From Akebia trifoliata (lineage: Eukaryota; Streptophyta; Magnoliopsida; Ranunculales; Lardizabalaceae): DNA of 64,000 bases. Where the stretch lies: assembly GCA_017979445.1 (NCBI GenBank), contig CM030709.1, positions 62,001 to 126,000 on the forward strand. Direction: 5' to 3'. Made by a program: the position numbers and the translations under genes. Shown here piece after piece: positions 14,701 through 28,400 of this stretch. The notes under the pieces were generated by a model. That model did no database searches, was not told the DNA's origin, and saw nothing but the letters and a program-made list of their open reading frames with translations. Within the stretch, counting starts at the first letter, position 1. The number at the start of each line of letters is the position of its first letter.

Positions 14701-17700
14701 CGCCTGTATCTCACTCTCTGCTCAACTGGTGGATTCGTAGCACATACCTACTCATCCGTACGGATGTTAGCTACATCACCATGTTCCCAGATTTTATCCC
14801 GCAGGCCAGGATCCTTTCCGAAAAATGTGATTTCTGTGGGGTACACCTTTTCGGGACAGGACACGTGCTCGTTCAAATGGTCGTATCTCAACGTCCGTCT
14901 TTCATTTTTTAATGTAATCTATATTCAATCCTCCGTATCGAAAATGCTTACATTTCCGAGTAGAAAGATTGCTAATCTGGACTCGTCTTTATTGCCAAAA
15001 ATGGCAAACAACGGGAAGCTCCGCCAGGACGACCGTTCCTGTCAAAAACTCGAAATTTCTGACATTTTTTTCAACGCCCGTATCTCACTCTCCGCTTAAC
15101 TCGAAAAATTCGTAGCACATACCTACTCGTCCATATGGATGTTAGCTACATCACCATGTTCCCAAATTTCATCCCGCAAGCCGGGATCCTTTCCGAAAAA
15201 TGTGATTTCCTTAGGGGTACACCTTTTTTGGTGCAGGACACATCCAAGTTCAAATGGTCGTATCTCATCGTCAGTCTACTGGTTTTTAATATAATCCATG
15301 TCCAATCGTCTGTATCAAAAATTTCTACGTTTCCCAAGTAGAAAGTTTCCTGGTCCGGACTCGTCTTCCTTGCCGAAAATGGAAAAAAATGGAAAGCTCC
15401 GCCCGGGCGACCGTTCCTATCGAAAACTTGAAATTTCTGACATTTTTTTCAACGCTCGTATCTCACTCTCCGCTCAACTCAAAAAATTCGTAGCACATAC
15501 CCACTCGTCCGTACGGATGTTAGCTATAACACCATATTCCCGGATTTCATCCCGCAGGCTGGTATCCTTTCCGAAAAATGTGATTTCCATGGGGTACACC
15601 TTTTTAAAGCAGGACACGTGCTCGTTCAAATGGTCGTATCTCAACGTCCGTCTTTCAGTTTTTAACATATTCTATATCCAATCGTCCGTATTGAAAATGA
15701 CTACGTTTCCCGATCCGGACTCATCTTTATTACCGAAAATGATAAACAATGGAAAGCTCCACCCGGGTAACTGTTCTCGTTGAAAACTCAAAATTTCTGA
15801 CATTTTTTTCAACTCCAATATCACACTCTCTGCTCAACTCAAAAAATTTGTAGCACGTACCCACTCGTCCGTATGGATGTTAGCTACGTCACCATATTCC
15901 CAGATTTCGTCCCGCAGGCCGGGATCCTTTCTAAAAAATGTGATTTCCGTGGGAGTACACCTTTTTTGGGCATGACACATACGCGTTCAAATAGTCGTAT
16001 CTCATCGCTCGTCTTTTGGTTTTTAACATAATCCACGCCTAATCATCCGTATAAAAAATGCCTACGTTTCCTGAGTAGAAAGATTCCCGATCCGGACTCG
16101 TCTTCCTTGCAGAAAATGCCAAACAACGGGCAGTTCCGCCCGAGTGACCGTTCCCGTCGAAAACTCAAAATTTCTAATATTTTTTTAAACGCCCTCATCT
16201 CACTCTCCGCTCAACTCAAAAAATTTGTAGCACATACCCACTCGTCCGTATGGATGTTAGCTACGTCACCATGTATCCGGATTTTGTCCCGCAGGCCGGG
16301 ATCCTTTCCGAAAAATGTGATTTTCGTGGGGGTACACCTTTTTCTAAGCAAGACACGTGTGCGTTCAAATAGTTGTATCTCATCTCCCGTCTTTCAATTT
16401 TTAATGTAATCCACGTCCAATCGTCCGTATCGAAAATGCCTACATTTCCTGAGTAGAAAGATTCCCGGTCCGGACTTGTCTTCCTTGCCGAAAATGGCAA
16501 ACAACGGGAAACTCCGCCTGAGCGACCGTTACCATCAAAAACTCGAAATTTCTGACATTTGTTTCAACGCTTGTATCTTACTCTCCGCTCAACTCAAAAA
16601 ATTCGTAGCACATACCCACTCGTCCGTATGGATGTTAGCTACATCACCATGTTTCTGGATTTCGTCCCACAGGTCGAGATCTTTTCGGAAAAACATGATT
16701 TCCGTGCGGGTATACGTTTTTTGGGACAGGACACGTGCGCGTTCAAATGGTCGTATCTCATCGTCCATCTGTCGGTTATTAATGTAATCCATACCCAATC
16801 GTCCCTATCGAAAATGCCTACATTTTCTAAGAAAAAGTTTCCTATTTCGGACTCGTTTTCCTTGCCGAAAATGGCAAACAACGGGAAGCTTTGCCCGGGC
16901 AACCGTTCCCGTCAAAAACTCAAAATTTTTGACATTTTTTTAAACGCCCGTATCTCACTCTCCGCACAACTCAAAAAATTTGTAGCAAATACCCACTAGT
17001 CTGTACAGATGTTAGCTATGTCACTATGTTCCTGGATTTCATCCCGCAGGTCGGGATCCTTTCAGAAAAATGTAATTTTCGTGGGGGTATAACTTTTTTG
17101 GGGAAGGACATGTGCGCATTCAAATGGTCGTATCTCATCGCCTGTCTTTTATTTTTTAACGTACTATATGCCTAATCGTCCGTATCGAAAAGACCTACGT
17201 TTCCTGAGTAGAAAAATTATCGATTCAGACTCGCCTTCCTTGCCGAAAATGGGAAACAACGGGAAGCTCTACCCGGGCGACCGTTCTCGTAGAAAACTTG
17301 AAATTTCTAACATTTTTTTAAACGCTCGTATCTCACTCTCCGCTCGACTTAAACAATTCGTAGCACATACCCACTGGTCCATACGGATGTTAGCTACGTC
17401 ACCATATTCCTGGATTTCGTCCCGATGGCCAGGATCCTTTCCAAAAAATGTGATTTTCGTGTGGGTACACCTTTTTTTTAGGTAGGACACGTGCACGTTC
17501 AAATGGTCATATCTCATTGTTCGTTTTTCACTTTTTAACGTAATCTATGCCCAATCGTCCGTATAAAAAATGGCTACATTTTTTAAGGAGAAAGATTCTT
17601 TGTCTGAACTCGTCTTCCTTGCCGAAAATGACAAACAAAGGGAAGCTCCGCCCGGGTGACCGTTCACTTCGAAAATTCGAAATTTCTGACGTTTTTTTTA

Positions 17701-20700
17701 ATGCCCATATCTCACTCTCCGCTCAATTGGTGGATTTTTAGTACATACCCACTCGTCCGTATGGATGTTAGCTATGTCACCATGTTTCCAAATTTCATCC
17801 CGCAGGCCAGGATCCTTTCCGAAAAATGTGATTTCCGTGAGGTACACCTTTTTTGTGTCAAGTCACGTGCGCGTTCAAATGGTCGTATCTCAATGTCCGT
17901 CTTTCAATTTTTAACGTAATCTATATCCAATCGTCCATATAAAAAATGCCTACATTTCTTGAGTAGAAAGATTCCCGATCCGGACTCGTCTTTATTGTCG
18001 AAAATGGCAAACAACGGGAAACTCCGCCCGGGAGATCGTTCCCGTCGAAAACTGAAAATTTCTGACGTTTTTTTAAATGCCCATATCTCACTCTCCGCTC
18101 AACTTGAACAATTCGTAGCATATACCCACTGGTCCATACGGATGTTAGCTACGTCACCATATTCTTGGATTTCGTCCCGTAGGCCAAGATCCTTTTCGAA
18201 AAACGTGATTTCCGTGGGGGTACACATTTTTCTAGATAGGACACGTGCGTCTTCAAATGATCGTATCTCATCGTCCGTCTTGCAGTTTTAACGTAATCCA
18301 TGCCTAATCGTCCGTATAAAAAATTACAACATTTTTCAAGGAGAAAAATTCTTGGTCTGGACTCGACTTCATTGCCGAAACTAACAAACAACGGGAAGCT
18401 CCGCCAAGGCGACCGTTCTCGTCGAAAACTCAAAATTTCTGACATTTTTTTAAACGCTCGTATCTCACTATCCGCTCAACTCAAAAAATCCGTAGCACAT
18501 ACCCACTCTTCCATATGGATGTTAGCTATGTCACCATATTTTCGGATTTCATCCCGTAGGCCAGGATCCTTTCCGAAAAATGTGATTTCCGTGGGGTACA
18601 CCTTTTTTGTGTTAGGTCACGTGCGCGTTCAAATGGTCGTATCTCAATGTCCGTCTTTCAATTTTTAACGTAATCTATATCCAATCGTCCATATCAAAAA
18701 TGCCTACATTTCTTAAGTAAAAAGATTCACGATCCAGGCTCATCTTTATTGCCGAAAATGGCAAGCAATGGGAAGCTCCACCCAGGAGACCGTTCCCGTC
18801 GAAAACTCAAAATTTCTGACTTTTTTTAAAAGCCCGTATCTCACTCTCCGCTCAACTCGAAAAATTTGTAACACATACCCACTAGTCCGTACGGATGTTA
18901 GCTACGTCCCCATGTTCCAGGATTTCATCCCACAGGCCGAGATACTTTCCAAAAAACGTGATTTCCGTGGGGGAACACCTTTTTTAGGGTAGGACACGTG
19001 CGCGTTCAAATGGTCGTATCTCATCGCCCGTCTTTCAGTTTTTAACGTAATCTATGCTCAATCATCCATATCGAAAATGCCTACGTTTCTAGATTCCTAA
19101 TTTGAACTCGTCTTCCTGGCCAAAAATGGCAAACAACGAAAAGCTCCGCCCGAGCGACTGTTCCCATCGAAAATTCGAAATTACTGATGTTTTTTTAAAC
19201 GCCCGTATCTAACTTTCCGCTCAACTCAAAAAATTTGTACCATATACCCAATCGTCCGTACGGATGTTAACTACATCACCATGTTTCCGGATTTTGTCCC
19301 ACAGGCCAGGATCGTTTCCGAAAAACATGATTTCCGTGGGGGTACACCTTTTTTGGGGCAGGACATATGCTTGTTCAAATGGTCCTATCTCATCACTTGT
19401 ATTTCGATTTTTAATGTAATCCATGCCCAATTGTTTGTATCGAAAATGCCTACGTTTCCCGAGTATAAAGATTCTCAGTCCAGACTCGTCTTCCTTATCA
19501 AAAATGACAAACAATGGGAAGCTCCACCTAGGTGACCGTTCCCTTCGAAAACTCAAAATTTCTGACGTTTTTTTAAACGCCCGTATCTCACTCTCCGCTC
19601 AACTCAAAAAATTTGTAGTATATAACAACTCGTCTGTACGGATGTTAGCTTCTTCACCATGTTCCTGGATTTCGTCCCGCAGGCCAGGATCCTTTCTGAA
19701 AAATGTTATTTCCGTGGGGGTACACCTTTTCGAAGCAAGACACGTGAGCGTTCAAATGGTCGTATCGCATCTCTCATCTTTTGATTTTTAACGTAATCTA
19801 TGCCCAATCGTCCGTATCGAAAATGCCTACGTATCCCAAGCAGAAAGATTCCTGGCCCGGACTCGTCTTCCTTACCAAAAATGGGAAACAACGGGAAGCT
19901 CCGCCTGGGCGACCGTTCCCGTCGAAAACTCAAAATTTCTGACATTTTTTTAAACGCCCGTATCTCACTCTCTGCTCAACTCAAAAAATTCATAGCACAT
20001 ACCAACTCGTCCGTACGGATGTTAGCTACATCACCATATTCCTGGATTTCGTCCCGCAAGAATGTGATTTTAGTGGGGGTACATCTTTTTCCAAGCAGGA
20101 CAGGTGCGCGTTCAAATGGTCGTATCTCATCTCCCGTCTTTTGAATTTTAACATAATCTATGCCTAATCGACCTTATCAAAAATGCCTACATTTCCTGAG
20201 AGAAAGATTCCTGGTCCAGACTCATCTTCCTTGCCGAAAATGGCAAACAACGTGAAGCTCCGCCCGGACGACCATTCCCATCGAAAACTCAAAATTTCTT
20301 ACATTTTTTTAGACGCCCGTATCTCACTCTCCGCTCAACTCAAAAAATTCGTAACACATACCAACTCATCTGTACGGATGTTAGCTACGTCACCATATTC
20401 CTGGATTTCATCCTGCAGGCCGGGAACCTTTTCGAAAAATGTGATTTTCGTGGGGGTACACCTTTTTTCAAGTAGGACACGTGCGCGTTCAAATGGTCGT
20501 ATCTCATCTCCCGTCTTTCGGTTTTTAACGTAATCTATGCCCAACCGTCCGTATCGAAAATGCATACGTTTCCCGAAGAGAAAGATTCCCAGTCCGAACT
20601 CGTCTTCCTTACTGAAAATGACAAACAACGAAAAGCTCAACCAGGGCGACCGTTCCCTTCAAAAACTCAAAATTTCTGACATTTTTTTAAATGCTCGTAT

Positions 20701-22130
20701 CTCACTCTCCGCTCAACTCAAAAAATTCGTAGCACATACCACCTCGTCCGTACGGATGTTAGCTACGTCACCATGTTCTTAGATTTCGTCTCGCAGGCCA
20801 GGATCCTTTTCGAAAAATGTGATTTTCATGGGGGTACACCTTTTTTCAAGCAGGACACGTGCGCGTTCAAATGGTCGTATCATCTCCCGTCTTTCCATTT
20901 TTAATGTAATCTACGCCCAATTGTCCGTATCGAAAATGCCTACGTTTCCCGAGCAGAAAGATTTTCGATCCAGACTCGTCTTCCTTTTCAAAAATGGAAA
21001 ACAACGGGAAGCTCCACCTGGGTAACCATTCCCATCGAAAACTCAAAATTTCTTACATTTTTTTAAACGCCCGTATCTCACTCTCCACTCAACTCAAAAA
21101 ATTAGTAGCAAATACCAACTCGTCCGTACGGATGTTAGTTACATCACCATGTTCTTGGATTTCATCCCGCAGGCCAAGATCTTTTTCAAAAAATGTGATT
21201 TTCGTGGGGGTATACCTCTTTCCGAACAGGACACGTGCGCATTCAAATTGTCGTAGAAAGATTTCTGGTCCGGACTCGTCTTCCTTACCGAAAATGGCAA
21301 ACAACTGGAAGCTCCGCCTGGATGACCGTTCCCGTTGAAAATTTAAAATTTTTGACATTTTTTTAAACGCCCGTATCTCACTTTCTGCTCAACTCAAAAA
21401 ATTCGTAGCACATACCCACTCGTCCATACGGATGATAGCTACGTTACCATATTCCCGGATTTCATCCCACTAGCCGGGATCTTTTCCGAAAAACGTGATT
21501 TTCGTGGGGGTACACCTTTTTTGGGGCAGGCCACGTACGTGTTCAAATGGTAGTATCTCATCATCCATCTTTCGGATTTTAACGTAATTCATGCCCAATC
21601 ATCCGTATCAAAAATGCCTACGTTTTCTATGAAATATTCCCAGTTCAGACTCGTCTTCCTTGTCGAAAATAACAAACAACGGGAAGCTCCACCCGGGCGA
21701 CCGTTCTCGTCGAAAACTCAAAATTTCTGACATTTTTTTAAACGCCCGTATCTCACTCTCCGCTCAACTCAAAAAATTCGTAGCATATACCAACTCGTCC
21801 GTACGGATGTTAGCTACGTCACCATATTCTTGGATTTTGTCCCGCAGGCCAGGATCCTTTCCGAAAAATATGATTTCCGTGGTGGTACACATTTTTTCAA
21901 GTAGGACATGTGCGCGTTCAAATGGTCGTATCTCATCTCCCATCTTTTAATTTTTAACGTAATCTATATTCAATCGTCCGTATTGAAAATGCCTACATTT
22001 CCTGAGTAGAAAGATTCCCGATCTGGACTCGTCTTCCTTGCCGAAAATGGCAAACAACAGGGAGCTCCGCCCGGGTGACGGTTCCCATCGAAAACTCAAA
22101 ATTTTTTATATTTTTTTAAACGCCTGTATC
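8701..22130 (+). repeat. Central satellite block C (CTCAAAAAATTCGTAG variant)
   Basis: In this block the segment CTGGTGGATTCG is replaced by CTCAAAAAATTCG or CTCGAAAAATTCG. Exceptions at about 14,727 and 17,727 keep GGTGGATT. The block contains the trimeric higher-order repeat at 9.3-13.8 kb and several internal deletions (near 11,256, 15,706, 19,092, 20,060 and 21,253). Confidence 0.8.
9299..13798 (+). repeat. Higher-order repeat: four ~1.13-kb periods of three satellite dimers
   Basis: A distinctive unit with ATATCCAATGGTCCGTATC, a following AAAGTTTTCC, CTCGTCTTTATTACC and TTTTTGTCAAxGCCCG recurs at 9,299, 10,426, 11,541, 12,669 and 13,799. The spacings are 1,127, 1,115, 1,128 and 1,130 bp, close to three times 375. 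The two intervening units also recur in order: one has CATGCCCAATCGTCC with CCTTAGTTTCC, the other has CCTTTxGTGGGxCAGGACACGT. Later parts of block C contain related units without this strict order. Confidence 0.85.
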
Positions 22131-25100
22131 TCACTCTCCGCTCAACTGGTGGATTCGTGGCACATACCTACTATTCCGTACGGTTGTTAGCTACATCACC
22201 ATGTTCTCGGATTTCACCCCCCAGGCCGGGATCCTTTCTGAAAAATGTGATTTCCGTGGAGGTACACCTTTTTCGAGATAGGACATGTACACGTTCAAAT
22301 GGTCGTATCTCATCGCCCATCTTTTAGTTTTCAACATAATCTATGCTCAATCGTCCATATCGAAAATGCCTACATTCCCCGAGAAGAAAGATTTTCGGTC
22401 CAGAGTCGTCTTCCTTGTCGAAAATGGCAAACAACGGGAAGTTCCGTCCGAGCGACCGTTCCCGTTGAAAACTCAAAATTTTTGACGTTTTGTTAAACTC
22501 CAGTATCTCACTCTCTGCTCGACTAGTGGATTCGTGAAACATACCCACTCATCTGTACGGATGTTAGCTACGTCACCATATTCCCAGATTTCACCTCAAA
22601 GGCCGGAATCCTTTTCAAAAAATGTGATTTCCGTGGAGGTACACCTTTTTTGAGACAGGACACATGCGGATTCAAATGGTTGTATCTCATCGCCCGTCTT
22701 TCGGTTTTCAATGTAATTTATACCCAATCATCCGTATCAAAAATGCCTACATTCCATGAGTAGAAAGATTTATGTTCCGGAGTCGTCTTCTTTGCCAAAA
22801 ATGGCAAACAACGGGAAACTCCGCCCGAGCGACCGTCCCTGTCGAAAACTCAAAATTTCTGATGTTTTTCTAAACGCCCGTATCTCACTCTCCACTCAAC
22901 TGGTGGATTTGTGGAATATACCCACTCTTCCGTACGGATATTAGCTACGTCACCATGTTCCTAGATTTCACCCCGCAGGCTGGAATCCTTCCAAAAAATG
23001 TGATTTCCGTGGAGGTACACCTTTTTTGGGATAGGATATGTGCACTTTCAAATGGTCGTATCTCATCGCTCGTCTTTCAGTTTTCAAAGTAATATATGCC
23101 CAATTGTCCATATCGAAAATGCCTACGTTCTCCGAGAAGAAAGATTTCCAGTCCAGAGTCGTCTTCCTTGTCGAAAATGGCAAATACTGGGAAGCTCCGC
23201 CCGAGTGACAGTCCCCATTGAAAACTCAAAATTTTTGACTTTTTTTAAACGCCCGTATCTCACTCTCCGCTCAACTGGTGGATTCGTGACACATACCCAC
23301 TCGTCCGTATGGATGTTAACTACGTCACCATGTTCTCAGATTTTTCCCCGTAGGCCGGGATCATTTCTGAAAAATACGATATTCGTGGAGATACATCTTT
23401 TTCGAGGCAGGACATATGCACGTTCAAATAGTCGTATCTCATCACCCGTCTTTCAATTTTCAACATAATCTATACTCAATCGTCCGTATAAAAAATGCCT
23501 ACGTTCCCTGAGTAAAAAGATTTCCGATTCGGAGTCGTCTTCCTTACCAAAAATGGAAAACAACGGAAAGCTCCGCTAGAGGGATCGTCCCCGTCGAAAA
23601 CTCAAAATTTCTAACGGTTTTTTAAACGCACGTATCTCACTCTCCGCTCAACTGGTGGATTCGTGGCACATACTCACTTGTCCATACGGATGTTAGCTAC
23701 ATCACCATGTTCCCAGATTTTGTACCGCAAGCCAGGATCCTTTCCAAAAAATGTGATTTTCGTGGAGGTACACCTTTCTTGGGACAAGACACGTGCACGT
23801 TCAAATGGTCGTATCTCATCGCTTGTCTTTCAGTTTTTAACGTAATCTATGCCCAATCGTCCGTATAAAAAATGCCTACATTCCCTAAGTAGAACTATTT
23901 CCAGTCGGGAGTCATTTTTCTTTACGAAAATGGCAAACAACGGGAAACTTCGCCCGAGCGACCGTCCCTGTCGAAAACTCAAAATTTCTCACATTTTTTT
24001 AAACGCCCGTATCTCACTCTTCGCTCAACTTGTGAATTCGTGGCACATATCCACTCGTCCATACGGATGTTAGCTACGTCATTATGTTCTTAGATTTCAC
24101 CCCCGCAAGCCGGGATCCTTTCCAAAAAATATGATTTTCGTAGAGGTACAACTTTCTCGAGGTAGGACACATGCACCTTCAAATGGTCGTATCTTATCGT
24201 CAATCTTTTAGTTTTCAACGTAATCTATGCCCGATCATCCATATCGAAAATGCCTACGTTCTCCGAGGATAAAGATTTCCAGTACGGAGTCGTCGTCCTT
24301 GCTGAAAATAATAAACAACGGGAAGCTCCGCCCAAGAGACCGTCCCTATCGAAAACTCAAAATTTCTGACGTTTTTTTAAACGCCTGTATCTCATTCTCC
24401 GCTCAACTGGTGGATTCATGGCATATACCTACTCATCCGTACGGATGTTAGTTACGTCACCTTATTCCTGGATTTCACCCCGCAAGCTGGGATCCTTTCC
24501 GAAAAACGTGATTGTCGTGGAGGTATACCTTTTTTGGGTAGGACACGTGCACGTTCAAATAATCGTATCTCATCGTCCCTCTTTTGATTTTCAACGTAAT
24601 CTATGCCCAATCGTCTGTATCGAAAATTCCTACGTTCCCCGATGAGAAAGATTTCTGGTCCGGAGTCGTCTTCCTTTCCGAAAATGACAAACAATGTGAA
24701 GCTGTGCCCGAGTGACCATCCCCGTCGAAAATTCAAAATTTCCAACATTTTTTTAAACGCCCGTATCTCACTCTCCGCTAAACTAGTGGATTCCTGGCAC
24801 ATACCTACTCGTTGTACGGATGTTAGCTACGTCACCATATTCCTAGATTTTGCCCCACAGGCCGGGATCCTTTCCGAAAAATATGATTTCCGTGGAGGTA
24901 CACTTTTTATAGGTAGGATACGTACACGTTCAAATGGTCGTATCTCATCGCCTGTCGGTCAATTTTTAACATAATCTATGCCCAATCGTCCGTATAAAAA
25001 ATGCCTACGTTCCTTAAGTAGAACTATTTCTAGTCCAGAGTCATTTTCCTTGTCGAAAATGGCAAACAATGGGAAACTTCGCCCGAGCTACCGTCCCTAT

Positions 25101-25490
25101 CGAAAACTCGAAATTTCTCACATTTTTTTAAACGCCCGTATCTCACTCTCCGCTCAACTGGTGGATTCGTGACACATATCCACTCGTTTGTACGGATTTT
25201 AGCTCCATCACAATGTTCTCAGATTTTACCCCGAAGGCCGAGATCTTTTCCAAAAAATGTGATTTTCGTGGAAGTACACCTTTTTTGGGGCAGGACATGT
25301 GTACATTCAAATAGTGGTATCTCATTGCCTGTCTTTCGATTTTCAACATAATCTATGCCCAATCGTCCGTATCGAAAATGCCTACCGGAGTCGTCTTCCA
25401 TGCCAAAAATGGCAAACAACGGGGAGCTCCGCCCAAGCGACCATTCTCGTCGAAAATGCAAAATTTTTGATTTTTTTTAAACACCCGTAT
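22131..25490 (+). repeat. Satellite block D (returns to the block B variant)
   Basis: From 22,141 units again carry CTCAACTGGTGGATTCGTGG, CTCTCCGCTCAAC and GTGGAGGTACACC, like block B on the far side of block C. The block ends where TCACTCTCC changes to TCACTGTCC, at about 25,491. A short deletion (about 30 bp) lies at 25,384. Confidence 0.75.
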
Positions 25491-28400
25491 CTCACTGTCC
25501 GCTCAACTGGTGGATTCACAGCACATACCCACTCTTCCGTACGGATGTTAGCTAAGTCTCCATATTCCTGGATTTCGTTCCGCAGGCCGAGATCATTTTC
25601 GAAAAATGTGATTTCCGTGGAGGTATACCTTTTTCGAGGCAAGACATGTGCAAGTTCAAATGGTCATATCTCATCACCCGTGTCTCAGTTTTTAACGTAA
25701 TCTATGCCCAATTGTCCGTATTGAAAATGTCTACGTTTCCCAAGTATAAAGATTCCTAGTCTGGACTCGTCTTCCTTACCGAAAATGGCAAACAACAGGG
25801 AGCTCTGCCCCAGCGACCATTCTTGTCGAAAACTCGAAATTTTTGACATTTTTTTAAATGCCCGTATCTCACTGTCCGCTCAATTGGTGGATTCGCAGCA
25901 CATACCTACTTATTCATACAGATGTTGGCTACGTTGCCATGTTCCCGGATTTCATCCCGTAAGCCAGGATCTTTATGAAAAATGTGATTTCTATGGAGGT
26001 ATACCTTTTTTAAGGCAAGACACGTGTGCGTTCAAACTGTCGTATCTCATCGCTCGTCTTTCTGTTTTTAACGTAATCCACGCTCAATCGTCCATAACAA
26101 AAATGCCTTCGTTTCCCAAGAGAAAGATTCCTGGTCTGAACTCATCTTCCTTGCCGAAAATGGCCAGCAACCGGGAGCTTCGCTTAAGCGACCGTTCTTA
26201 TCAAAAACTCAAAATTTTTGACGTTTTTTTAAATGCCCGTATCTCACTGTCCGCTCAACTGGTGGATTCGTAGCACATACCCACTCATCCGTACGGATGT
26301 TGGCTACGTCGCCATGTTCCCGAATTTCATCTCGCAAGCCGAGATCCTTTGCGAAAAACATAATTTTTGTGGAGGTATACATTTTTCGGGGCAGGACAAG
26401 TGCGCGTTCAAACGGTCGTATCTCATCTTTCGTCTATCAGTTTTTAAAGTAATCTAAGGCCAATCATCCGTATAAAAAATGCCTACGTTTCCCAAATAGA
26501 AAGATTCCCAGCCCAGACTTGTCATCCTTACTGAAAATGGCGAGCAACGGGGAGCTCCACCCGAGCGACCATTCTCGACAAAAACTTGAAATTTCTAACA
26601 TTTTTTTAAACACCCGTATCTCACTGTCTGCTCAACTGGTGGATTCACAGCACATACCCACTCGTTCGGACGGATGTTGGCTACGTCGCCATGTTCCTAG
26701 ATTTCGTCCCGTAGGCTGGGATCCTTTCCGAAAAATGTAATTTCCATGGAGATATACCTTTTCGAGGCAGGACACGTGCTCGTTCAAATAGTCGTATCTC
26801 ATCGCCCGTCTTTTGGTTTTTAATGTAATCTAAATCCAATCGTCTGTATCGAAAATGCCTACATTTCCCAAGAAGAAAGATTTCCGATCTGAACTCGTCT
26901 TCCTTGCAAAAAATGGCGAACAACGGGGAGCTCCGCCAGAGCGACCATTCTCGTCGAAAACTTGAAATTTCTGACATTTTTTTAGACGCATGTATCTCAC
27001 TGTCCGCTCAACTGGTGGATTCACATTATATACCCACTCGTCCGTACGAATGTTGGCTAAGTCACCATGTTCCCGGATTTCGTCTCGCAGGCTGGGATCC
27101 TTTCCGAAAAATATGATTTCCGTGGAGGTATACCTTTTGAGGTAGGACACGTACGAGTTTAAACGATCGTATCTCATCACCTGTCTCTCGATTTTTAACG
27201 TAATCTACGCCCAATCGTCCGTATAAAAAATGCCTACATTTCTCGAGAGAAAGATTCTCAATCTAAACTTGTCTTCCTTGCCGAAAATGGCAAGCAACGG
27301 GGAGCTCAGCCCAAACGACCGTTCTCGTCGAAAACTCAAAATTTTTGACCTTTTTTTAAATGCCCGTATCTTACTGTTCGCTCAACTGGTGGATTCGCAG
27401 CACATACCCACTCATCCGTATGGATGTTGGCTATATCACCATATTACTGGATTTTATTCCGCAGGTCAGGATCCTTTCCGAAAAATGTGATTTCCGTGGA
27501 GGTATACCTTTTTTAGGGTAGGACACGTACGCGTTCAAACGCCCGTATCTCGGTTTTTAATGTAATCTACGCCCAATCGTCCGTATAAAAAATACCTACG
27601 TTTCCCAAGTAGAAAGATTCCCAGTCCGGACTCATCTTCCTTGCCAAAAATGGAGAGCAACAGGGAGCTCGACCCGAGTGACCGTTCTCGTCGAAAACTA
27701 AAATTTTTGACATTTTTTTAAACGCTCATATCTTACTGTCCGCTCAACTGGTGGATTTGTAGCACATACCCACTCGTCCCTACGGATATTGGCTACGCTG
27801 CCATATTCCCAGATTTCGTCCCGTAGGCCAGGATCCTTTCCAAAAAATGTGATTTCTGTGGAGGTACACATTTTCAAGGCAGGACACGTGTGCGTTCAAA
27901 CTGTCGTATCTCATCACCCGTCTCTCAGTTTTTAACGTAATTTATGCCCAATCATCCGTATTGAAAATGCCTACATTTTTTGAGTAAAAAGATTCTCAGT
28001 TCAGACTTGTCTTCCTTGCCGAAAATGGTGAGCAACGGGGAACTTTGCCTGAGCAACCATTCTCGTCGAAAACTCAAAATTTCTAACGTTTTTTTAAATG
28101 CCCGTATCTCACTGTCTGCTCAACTGGTGGATTCGCAGCACATACCCACTCATCCATATGGATGTTGGCTACATCTCCATGTTCCCGAATTTCATCCCGC
28201 AGGCCAGGATCCTTTCCAAAAAATGTGATTTCCGTGGAGGTATACCTTTTTGGGCAGGACAAGTGCGCGTTCAAACGGTCGTATATCATCGCTCGTCTTT
28301 TGGTTTTTAACGTAATCTATGCCCAATCGTCCATATAAAAAATGCCTACATTTCCTAAGTAGAAAGATTCCCGTTCTGGAGTCGTCTTCCTTACCGAAAA

